DNA of 6,189 nt, from assembly GCA_964465665.1 (NCBI GenBank), contig CAYXKM010000194.1:1-6189 (forward strand), given 5' to 3'. The notes under the pieces are model-generated. The model was not told the DNA's origin. It searched no databases and was given only the letters and a program-made list of their open reading frames with translations. Below, piece by piece: positions 1-4,448 of the stretch (its first letter is position 1; each line of letters begins with the position of its first letter). The DNA comes from JAKEGN01 sp964465665. GTDB taxonomy: Bacteria > Pseudomonadota > Gammaproteobacteria > Steroidobacterales > Woeseiaceae. The position numbers and the translations under genes were made by a program.

Positions 1-423
1 TATCGCGATGCTGGAATTGACTCGCGCAACGCCGGGTAGCCGCGTCAATGCTTCGTTATGCAGGCGCTCGAAATCCGCCATGTCGGATACGACGACGCGC
101 AACAGGTAATCGAACTCGCCGGTCATTAGATAGCACTCCATGATTTCCGGAATGTCCTGAACCGCTTTTTCGAACGCGGCGAGTTCGCTCTGTTCTTCAC
201 GGCGCAATGCTATATGCACGAACACCGTGCCGCCGACACCCGCTTTTTTCTGGTTCAGCAATGCCACATAGCGCTCGATCAGGCCGTCCTGTTCGAGGGC
301 GCGCACACGGCGCAGGCAGGCAGACTCGGAGAGGTTGACGCGGGCAGCGAGGTGTACGTTGCTGATGCGCCCGTCCTGCTGCAACGCCTGGAGTATGGCC
401 CTGTCGTAACGATCGAGTGGCAT
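1..423 (-). CDS. Lrp/AsnC-family transcriptional regulator (C-terminus cut by window edge)
   Basis: Reading leftward from the ATG at 423-421 gives 141 residues without a stop, beginning MPLDRYDRAILQALQQDGR. Residues about 21-49 (SNVHLAARVNLSESACLRRV, then RALEQDGLI) form the N-terminal helix-turn-helix typical of Lrp/AsnC proteins. From about residue 66 the VFVHIALRREE strand starts the ligand-binding RAM domain, which includes the MECYLMTGEFDYLLRVVV core. Family members are usually 150-165 residues, so only about 10-20 C-terminal residues lie outside the window. Such proteins are cytoplasmic DNA-binding oligomers that sense amino acids. It is divergent from the alanine dehydrogenase gene, an arrangement common in proteobacteria, where the regulator controls ald in response to alanine. 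That role is inferred here. The ribosome site upstream of the start is weak. Confidence 0.93.
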   Translation of the reverse strand, partial: MPLDRYDRAILQALQQDGRISNVHLAARVNLSESACLRRVRALEQDGLIERYVALLNQKKAGVGGTVFVHIALRREEQSELAAFEKAVQDIPEIMECYLMTGEFDYLLRVVVSDMADFERLHNEALTRLPGVARVNSSIAI

Positions 424-494
424 GGCAGTTTCTGCTAAGGAAAGTTATTTGGACGACAGAGTATGCCATCTTTGAGCCCAGCAGCCACTGATTC

Positions 495-509
495 CGCAAG
501 GCGATTGCG
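495..509. promoter_or_regulatory. Candidate Lrp/AsnC operator, 15-bp inverted repeat
   Basis: The sequence CGCAA-GGCGA-TTGCG is a perfect 5-bp inverted repeat around a 5-bp centre, 57 bp upstream of the ald start codon. Lrp/AsnC proteins typically bind 15-bp imperfect palindromes, often in several helically phased copies. Only one clear copy is seen here. Assignment as an operator is inference from its size, symmetry and position. Confidence 0.4.
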
Positions 510-551
510 CCGATCCAGGGGTATTCTGCACAACTCAAACACTGCGGTCCC

Positions 552-557
552 GGGGGA
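552..557 (+). promoter_or_regulatory. Ribosome binding site of ald
   Basis: GGGGGA ends 8 bases before the ATG at 566. It is a purine-rich Shine-Dalgarno match at good spacing and supports that start. Confidence 0.6.
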
Positions 558-565
558 CAATAACA

Positions 566-1687
566 ATGAAGATCGGCGTACCCAAGGAAATCAAGATTCT
601 GGAATACCGCGTCGGCATGGTGCCGGCCGGCGTCCGCGAGCTCGTGCACGACGGCCACGAAGTGATCGTCGAGACCAATGCCGGCGCCGGCATCGGCATG
701 ACCGACGCGGATTACAAAGCCGCGGGCGCGAAGGTCGTGGCTAAGCCCGAGCAGGTATTCGAAGCCGCGGACCTGATCGTCAAGGTCAAGGAACCCCAGC
801 TTCACGAATGCGCCATGCTGCGCAGGAACCAGGTGCTGTTCACCTACCTGCATCTTGCCGCCGATCCGAAACAGGCCGCAGCGCTGGTCAGATCCGGCGC
901 AACCGCCATTGCTTACGAAACCGTCACAGCGCCGGATCGATCCCTCCCTTTGCTGACCCCGATGAGCGAAGTCGCCGGCCGCCTTTCGATCCAGGCCGGC
1001 GCTTATGCTCTGCAGAAAGCCAACGGCGGACGCGGCGTACTGCTCGGCGGCGTGCCCGGTGTTGCGCCCGGCAAAGTGCTGGTGATCGGCGGCGGCGTTG
1101 CCGGTACCCACGCGGCCGAAATGGCGGCGGGCCTCGGCGCATCCGTCACCGTACTCGATCGTTCCGTGCCGCGGCTCCGGCAGATCAACGAAATCTTCGG
1201 CGGGCGCGTGCGCACACAGTTCTCGACCAAGCAGGCCATCGACACGTTTATCGTCGATGCCGATCTCGTCATCGGCGCAGTACTGATCGCCGGTGCGGCG
1301 GCGCCGAAGCTCGTGTCGAAAGATCACGTCAAATCCATGCAGCCGGGTTCGGTGCTGGTAGACATCTCCATCGACCAGGGCGGCTGCTTCGAAACCAGCC
1401 GTCCGACCACGCACGCCGAACCGACCTACGTTGTCGACGGCGTCGTGCATTACTGTGTTACCAACATGCCCGGCGCCGTGCCGCGCACCTCGACGTTTGC
1501 ACTGACGAACGTCACGCTGCCCTTTGCCAAGGCACTAGCGAACTTCGGTTGGCGCGAAGCTTTGTCACGCGACCAACATCTCGCAAACGGTCTGAATGTG
1601 CATGCGGGCCACGTAAACCACGAAGCCGTCGCGCGCGACCTCGGCTACAACTACCTCTCGGCCGCCGATGCTTTGAAGGCCGCCTGA
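566..1687 (+). CDS. ald: Alanine dehydrogenase
   Basis: NAD-dependent alanine dehydrogenase (EC 1.4.1.1) interconverts L-alanine with pyruvate, ammonia and NADH in the cytoplasm. It usually feeds alanine carbon and nitrogen into central metabolism. The 373-residue length is typical (about 370). The N-terminus MKIGVPKEIK is the family signature. The residues known from characterised Ald enzymes fall at the expected numbers: Arg15, Lys75 and His96 for substrate binding and catalysis, and Asp270 in DISIDQGG. The Rossmann motif GGGVAG is at 175-180, with Asp198 at the end of the next strand as expected for NAD over NADP. The VTNMPGAVPRTST loop at 298-310 completes the cofactor site. Small departures from common Ald sequences are His182 in GTHAAEMA (usually Asn) and VLIAGAAAP at 239-247 (usually VL[IV]PGAKAP). 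It is divergent from an Lrp/AsnC regulator that probably controls it. The start is supported by GGGGGA upstream. Confidence 0.97.
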   Translation: MKIGVPKEIKILEYRVGMVPAGVRELVHDGHEVIVETNAGAGIGMTDADYKAAGAKVVAKPEQVFEAADLIVKVKEPQLHECAMLRRNQVLFTYLHLAADPKQAAALVRSGATAIAYETVTAPDRSLPLLTPMSEVAGRLSIQAGAYALQKANGGRGVLLGGVPGVAPGKVLVIGGGVAGTHAAEMAAGLGASVTVLDRSVPRLRQINEIFGGRVRTQFSTKQAIDTFIVDADLVIGAVLIAGAAAPKLVSKDHVKSMQPGSVLVDISIDQGGCFETSRPTTHAEPTYVVDGVVHYCVTNMPGAVPRTSTFALTNVTLPFAKALANFGWREALSRDQHLANGLNVHAGHVNHEAVARDLGYNYLSAADALKAA

Positions 1688-1714
1688 AATCACGGAAATC
1701 ATGGTGGATGAATT

Positions 1715-1764
1715 GGGGTGACAGTGACCCCGATTGCCGGGCAAGAGCTACGGTCACCGTCCCC
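1715..1764. repeat. Compound inverted repeat, possibly REP-like or a structured terminator region
   Basis: GGGGT (1715-1719) and ACCCC (1727-1731) form a 5-bp GC-rich stem around a 7-base loop. A second perfect inverted repeat, ACGGT-C-ACCGT, lies at 1750-1760. The downstream GGTCACCGTCCCC (1752-1764) is also nearly complementary to the whole 1715-1729 arm, so an alternative longer hairpin is possible. Such GC-rich dyads just after a stop codon fit REP-type dispersed repeats or mRNA 3'-end structures. Only one copy is visible in this window, so the class is not proven. Confidence 0.4.
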
Positions 1765-1832
1765 GAAATTCCGCCCATGCCAGTGGTTCGGAGTGCAATT
1801 GCCATTCCGCATGCCTACTATTGGCGGCATTC

Positions 1833-1838
1833 GGGAGA
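1833..1838 (+). promoter_or_regulatory. Ribosome binding site that decides the IclR start
   Basis: GGGAGA ends 9 bases before the ATG at 1848. It supports this ATG over the in-frame TTG at 1734, whose extra 38 residues do not resemble IclR proteins. Confidence 0.6.
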
Positions 1839-1847
1839 ACACGATCG

Positions 1848-2669
1848 ATGGGCGCTGCCAAACCAAAGCCAAAAAAAGACGGCGAATATCTCAGTACGCT
1901 GGCCCGCGGTCTTTCGACATTGCGATCGTTCACCAGGGAACGGCCCGAAATGACGATCAGCGAAGTTGCGGCGGCGACGGGCTTGAGCCCGGCCGTCGCC
2001 AGGCGCTGCCTGCATACCTTGGTCGAGCTCGGTTACGTCGGCCGGAAGGGCAAGCTGTTCCTGCTGACACCGGAAGTCATGGGCTTCGCATCGGCGTTCA
2101 TCGAATCGATGAATCTCGACGAGGTGGTCAGGCCGCATTTGCAGGAAGTTCGCGACAGAACGGGCGACAGTTCCTCGCTCGCAGTCCTTTCGAACACGGA
2201 AATTCTTTATCTTGTCCATGTGTCGACGAATCGTATGATTCGCCTTGCCGCCGGCTTCGGCACGCGTTTTCCGGTCTATCCGACCTCGCTCGGGCGGGTC
2301 CTGCTCGCGTTCGAGAAACCGTCACGCGTAGAGGAATACATCGGCAAGGTCGACATGGCGAAGCTGACGACGAAAACCGTAACGTCCAGGTCCCGATTCA
2401 GGAAAATCCTCGCCCACATTCGCAAGCAAGGCTATGCCTCCATCCAGGACGAGCTCGATTACGGCATCGTGTCGGTGGCGGTACCGGTGTTCGGCCCGCA
2501 GGGCGAGATACTCGCGGCGATCAACTGTTCGACAGCGACGACCCGGGTGACCATGCAGGCGATGGCGGAATCGCGTTTGCCGGAACTGACCAAAGCGGCG
2601 CGAAAAATCGAGGTCGAGCTGCGCAGGTACCCCGTTCTGGCTGACTCGATCCGCAGCGCCGCGTTATAG
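1848..2669 (+). CDS. IclR-family transcriptional regulator, PcaR/PcaU/PobR-like
   Basis: A 273-residue cytoplasmic regulator. A basic tail (MGAAKPKPKK) precedes YLSTLARGLSTLRSF, the first helix of the winged helix-turn-helix. Residues about 36-64 (TISEVAAATGLSPAVARRCL, then HTLVELGYV) carry the DNA-recognition helix, with the AxRRxLxTLVELGYV form typical of the beta-ketoadipate pathway regulators PcaR, PcaU and PobR. Residues about 85-255 form the IclR effector domain, with SLAVLSNTEILYLVHV, the RFPVYPTSLGRVLLA segment, and the closing SVAVPVFGPQGEILAAINCS. PcaR-type proteins bind small aromatic-pathway acids such as beta-ketoadipate, but the effector here is unknown. Its stop codon interlocks with that of the convergent hydrolase. 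It is the only specific regulator beside the lyase-hydrolase operon and the receptor gene, so it probably controls them through the repeats at 4368-4400. That is inference. The start at 1848 was chosen from GGGAGA and the family length. Confidence 0.9.
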   Translation: MGAAKPKPKKDGEYLSTLARGLSTLRSFTRERPEMTISEVAAATGLSPAVARRCLHTLVELGYVGRKGKLFLLTPEVMGFASAFIESMNLDEVVRPHLQEVRDRTGDSSSLAVLSNTEILYLVHVSTNRMIRLAAGFGTRFPVYPTSLGRVLLAFEKPSRVEEYIGKVDMAKLTTKTVTSRSRFRKILAHIRKQGYASIQDELDYGIVSVAVPVFGPQGEILAAINCSTATTRVTMQAMAESRLPELTKAARKIEVELRRYPVLADSIRSAAL

Positions 2670-3476
2670 CAGGCCGCCGGCCGTCTCGACTTTTTCACAG
2701 AATTCAAGCACTGCGCGGTTGTAACGCTCGGGCTCGGTCAGATTGCTCAAGTGTCCGCTGTTCTCGAGTTGCAACCTCATGCAACCGGCAACGCGCGATG
2801 CAATCTCATCGGCATGCCGTTTGCGCGCCCCCGTTTCGTGCGCGCCCGTGAGCAGCAGCGTCGGCACATTCAGTGCGGACAGCGCCGTGACGAGATCGGC
2901 CGAAAAGCGGTAACGGTTTGCGTCGAAGTCGATGAGATCGGCGCCAGCGTAGTCGGCAAGGATCCGCAGCAACTGGTTCGATGGCGCTTCGAAGCCGGCG
3001 CCGAGTTGCATCATCGGATGCCGAAGCCAGCGCCGCCGGACTTCATCGAGACGACCGCTCTTCGCAAGTGCCGAGTACTCGGCCATCGGGATCTGATCTG
3101 AATCCGGTTCCTCCACATGCAGGCCGTCGATAGCGGCGCCTTGCAATATCAAGGAGCGCAATCGATGGCTGTGCGTGACGGCGTATCGAAGCGCTATGCG
3201 CCCGCCCTGCGACATGCCGAGCAGGTGCGCCGAGGGAATCCCCAGTGCATCGAGTATGCGATCGATATCATCAACCTCGAGGCGCAGGTCCGGGCGCGCC
3301 TCCGACTTGCCGAAGCCGCGGCGGTCGTAGGCAATAACCGAGAGCGATGAGGACAATCCGGCAGCTTGCGGTTCGAAAACGCGGTGATCGAGTGGCCAGC
3401 CGTGAACCGTCAGCAGTGGTGGGCCGCTGCCGGTAATCTCGACATACAGCCGCCCCTGCTCCACGTCAATCCACAT
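2664..3476 (-). CDS. Alpha/beta hydrolase
   Basis: A 270-residue cytoplasmic alpha/beta-fold hydrolase of unknown substrate. The oxyanion segment is HGWPLDHR at 25-32 and YDRRGFGKS is at 50-58. The nucleophile elbow is GMSQGG at 87-92 with Ser89, and the catalytic His is His242 in ENSGHLSN. The acid that usually follows strand 7 as Asp (G-x-H-D) is Glu214 in TGAHET, a departure worth noting. The HGWP and DRRGFGKS pattern resembles the PcaD enol-lactonase, esterase and haloperoxidase-like group, but no reaction can be assigned. The start is uncertain. ATG at 3476 gives a normal family N-terminus (MWIDVEQGRLYVEI) 10 bases after the upstream gene. An ATG at 3533 would add 19 residues overlapping that gene. 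Neither has a strong ribosome site. It lies downstream of the citryl-CoA lyase-like gene and probably shares its transcript. Confidence 0.88.
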   Translation of the reverse strand: MWIDVEQGRLYVEITGSGPPLLTVHGWPLDHRVFEPQAAGLSSSLSVIAYDRRGFGKSEARPDLRLEVDDIDRILDALGIPSAHLLGMSQGGRIALRYAVTHSHRLRSLILQGAAIDGLHVEEPDSDQIPMAEYSALAKSGRLDEVRRRWLRHPMMQLGAGFEAPSNQLLRILADYAGADLIDFDANRYRFSADLVTALSALNVPTLLLTGAHETGARKRHADEIASRVAGCMRLQLENSGHLSNLTEPERYNRAVLEFCEKVETAGGLL

Positions 3477-3483
3477 GAGCCGC

Positions 3484-3501
3484 GATTCAGGGATCTGAAT
3501 C
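3484..3501. repeat. Perfect hairpin at the lyase-hydrolase junction
   Basis: GATTCAG-GGAT-CTGAATC is a perfect 7-bp inverted repeat with a 4-base loop. It spans the stop codon of the lyase-like gene and ends 8 bases before the preferred hydrolase start. In the leftward transcript it would fold just upstream of that ATG. It could tune translation or mark an RNA processing site. No T-tract follows, so a terminator is unlikely. Function is unproven. Confidence 0.35.
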
Positions 3502-4260
3502 GACACCGTCCTGCGCCGCGAGCCAGAGTGCATGACCGGCGGGATTCATCATCTCCTCGTGCAAATGCCCGACCAGGCCGGCGCAACGCGCAGTCAGCAC
3601 AATGCCGCGCATCATCGACGAAGGAACGCCGGCTTCCGCCAGCACGGCAGCGATTGCCATGCTGACATTCAAGACGAGCTTCTTGCCGAGCACCTCGTTG
3701 GCCGCCGCCTCGAGCAGCCGCATGGCGGCGATGAACTTGCCGCCGGCACCGGCGTCCTTTGCGACCTCGACAAGTCGATCGACGCGCCGGTCCTTTTCCT
3801 GATGGATGGGGTGGCCGAAGCCCGGTACGGGGCGACCGCCTTCGCGGTACCCGCGAACCTCGTCAATGGCTTTGTCCTTACGCGCAGACTCGGGTGTCGC
3901 AACGATGCGCTCGAGTATCCCGCCGCACTCGCTCGCCGTGCCGGCATACCGGTCCCCGACGCCGAGCAACCCGGCCGCAATCGCGCCCTGGAACGATTCC
4001 GGGGCGCCATGCCAGGTCAGCCGGGTTGCGATCGCCGAAGGGACGAGACCGTGCTCCATGATCGTGACTAATACGGCGTCTACGATTCGGGACTGCGTCT
4101 CTGTGGGCGCCTTGCCGAGCCCCTGCAGCAGGATGAGCTCAGTGAACGAGTACTTGCCGATCAACTCGTCGACCAGGTTCTTACCCCGAATCAGCACGTT
4201 GTCGGCATCAAAGGAACATATCGCCGTTGTAGCCATTTTCTTGCCGGACTTGCGCGTCAT
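3487..4260 (-). CDS. Citrate-synthase-fold protein, citryl-CoA lyase-like, with altered catalytic positions
   Basis: A 257-residue protein matching the short citrate synthase/citryl-CoA lyase family, which corresponds to the C-terminal module of ATP-citrate lyase. Full citrate synthases are about 430 residues. Recognisable segments are EHGLVPSAIATRL (69-81), GLLGVGDRYAGTASE (97-111), PGFGHPIH with His150 (146-153), LNVSMAIAAVL (197-207) and ARCAGLVGHLHEE (224-236). Citryl-CoA lyases split citryl-CoA to acetyl-CoA and oxaloacetate. By eye, only His150 keeps a core catalytic residue (His975 of human ATP-citrate lyase). The Asp of the LNVD motif is Ser200, and the His of the SAH segment aligns with Ala78. 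The true reaction may therefore differ, for example acting on another acyl-CoA, or the protein may not be an enzyme. The start at ATG 4260 is supported by GGGGA six bases upstream; a TTG at 4281 is less likely. It is the first gene of a leftward operon with the hydrolase. Confidence 0.85.
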   Translation of the reverse strand: MTRKSGKKMATTAICSFDADNVLIRGKNLVDELIGKYSFTELILLQGLGKAPTETQSRIVDAVLVTIMEHGLVPSAIATRLTWHGAPESFQGAIAAGLLGVGDRYAGTASECGGILERIVATPESARKDKAIDEVRGYREGGRPVPGFGHPIHQEKDRRVDRLVEVAKDAGAGGKFIAAMRLLEAAANEVLGKKLVLNVSMAIAAVLAEAGVPSSMMRGIVLTARCAGLVGHLHEEMMNPAGHALWLAAQDGVDSDP

Positions 4261-4266
4261 CTGGAG

Positions 4267-4271
4267 TCCCC
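4267..4271 (-). promoter_or_regulatory. Ribosome binding site of the citryl-CoA lyase-like gene
   Basis: On the minus strand GGGGA lies six bases before the ATG at 4260. This favours that start over the upstream in-frame TTG at 4281. Confidence 0.55.
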
Positions 4272-4294
4272 GGGCGGTCAATCAGGTATTTGCC

Positions 4295-4323
4295 ATCATC
4301 AGCGTGCCGACACGAATTCGCAA
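4295..4323 (-). promoter_or_regulatory. Weak candidate promoter for the leftward operon
   Basis: On the minus strand TTGCGA (4323-4318) and GATGAT (4300-4295) are separated by 17 bases, a partial match to sigma-70 elements. It would start transcription about 25-30 bases before the ATG at 4260. Both hexamers are imperfect, so this is a weak call. Confidence 0.25.
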
Positions 4324-4367
4324 TTGCTGCGTCACATACTGCCTGCGGCATGCCAGCATGGTTCAAT

Positions 4368-4400
4368 TTTCGCATATCGAATTTGATTTCGCATATCGAA
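4368..4400. promoter_or_regulatory. Tandem operator-like repeats (two TTTCGCATATCGAA copies)
   Basis: TTTCGCATATCGAA occurs at 4368-4381 and again, identically, at 4387-4400, a 19-bp period. Inside each copy TTCG-CATAT-CGAA is an inverted repeat with 4-bp arms and a 5-bp centre, as expected for a dimeric regulator site. On the other strand it reads TTCGATATGCGAA, close to the PcaR box of Pseudomonas putida as I recall it (GTTCGATAATCGCAC). The downstream copy sits within the spacer of the receptor promoter and the upstream copy abuts its -35. Binding would therefore block RNA polymerase, and could also affect the divergent operon. The PcaR-like protein at 1848-2669 is the obvious candidate binder; this is inference. 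Confidence 0.7.
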
Positions 4401-4411
4401 AATACTACGAT
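4383..4411 (+). promoter_or_regulatory. Sigma-70-type promoter of the TonB-dependent receptor
   Basis: TTGATT (4383-4388) and TACGAT (4406-4411) are separated by exactly 17 bases and keep the most conserved positions of both elements. Transcription would start near 4418, leaving a leader of about 30 bases with the ribosome site GGGGGGAG. The second operator-like repeat fills the spacer. Confidence 0.55.
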
Positions 4412-4436
4412 CCATGATTCCGATGCAAAGAACACT

Positions 4437-4444
4437 GGGGGGAG
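4437..4444 (+). promoter_or_regulatory. Ribosome binding site of the TonB-dependent receptor
   Basis: GGGGGGAG ends 4 bases before the ATG at 4449. The G-run allows pairing at slightly longer spacing. There is no other ATG in frame upstream, so it fixes the start. Confidence 0.6.
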
Positions 4445-4448
4445 TTCG

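Larger units (their letters stand above)
424..565. promoter_or_regulatory. Divergent control region between the Lrp-type regulator and ald
   Basis: This 142-base non-coding gap must hold the promoters of both divergent genes. I could not find a convincing -35/-10 pair with 16-18 bp spacing on either strand, which is compatible with promoters that need an activator. It contains one clear 15-bp inverted repeat at 495-509, listed separately, and the ald ribosome site at 552-557. The regulatory role is inferred from the gene arrangement. Confidence 0.6.
1688..1847. other. Intergenic region between ald and the IclR regulator
   Basis: This 160-base gap holds no convincing gene. A TTG-initiated extension of the IclR reading frame back to 1734 exists, but its sequence is low-quality (Cys, His and Asn-rich) and unlike the family. 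The notable content is dyad symmetry at 1715-1764, listed separately, and the ribosome site of the IclR gene at 1833-1838. The IclR promoter presumably lies here, but no clear -35/-10 pair was found. No T-tract follows the hairpins, so an intrinsic terminator for ald is not evident. Confidence 0.6.
4261..4448. promoter_or_regulatory. Divergent control region of the lyase operon and the TonB receptor
   Basis: This 188-base gap must drive both the leftward lyase-hydrolase operon and the rightward receptor. It contains the tandem operator-like repeats at 4368-4400, a good rightward promoter at 4383-4411, a weak leftward candidate promoter at 4295-4323, and ribosome sites at both ends (4267-4271 leftward, 4437-4444 rightward). 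It is noticeably more AT-rich near the repeats than the flanking genes. No gene is seen in it. Confidence 0.75.

Noticed and set aside
197..1450. A 417-residue open frame on the minus strand opposite ald and part of the Lrp-type gene
   Set aside because: It overlaps two certain genes, is rich in His, Arg, Gly and Asp as expected for the antisense of GC-rich coding DNA, and shows no family motif.
1715..1731. Intrinsic terminator of ald
   Set aside because: A GC-rich stem is present but no T-tract follows; GATTGCC comes next.
1734..1847. TTG-initiated N-terminal extension of the IclR protein by 38 residues
   Set aside because: The added sequence is unlike IclR proteins, and ATG 1848 has a well-spaced GGGAGA site and gives a normal length.
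808..1953. A 381-residue plus-strand frame running through ald into the IclR gene
   Set aside because: Its product is Arg-rich and low in hydrophobic structure, a frame-shifted shadow of ald.
1718..2644. A 308-residue plus-strand frame overlapping the IclR gene
   Set aside because: The alternative frame gives the complete IclR protein; this one has no recognisable domain.
4368..4400. The two TTTCGCATATCGAA repeats as a minimal CRISPR array or iterons
   Set aside because: There are only two 14-bp copies with a 5-bp gap, no spacers of CRISPR length and no replication gene nearby. A promoter operator explains the position better.
3806..4417. A 203-residue plus-strand frame opposite the lyase-like gene
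   Set aside because: It is antisense to a recognisable citrate-synthase-family gene, lacks a ribosome site, and is a Ser, Pro and Arg-rich shadow.
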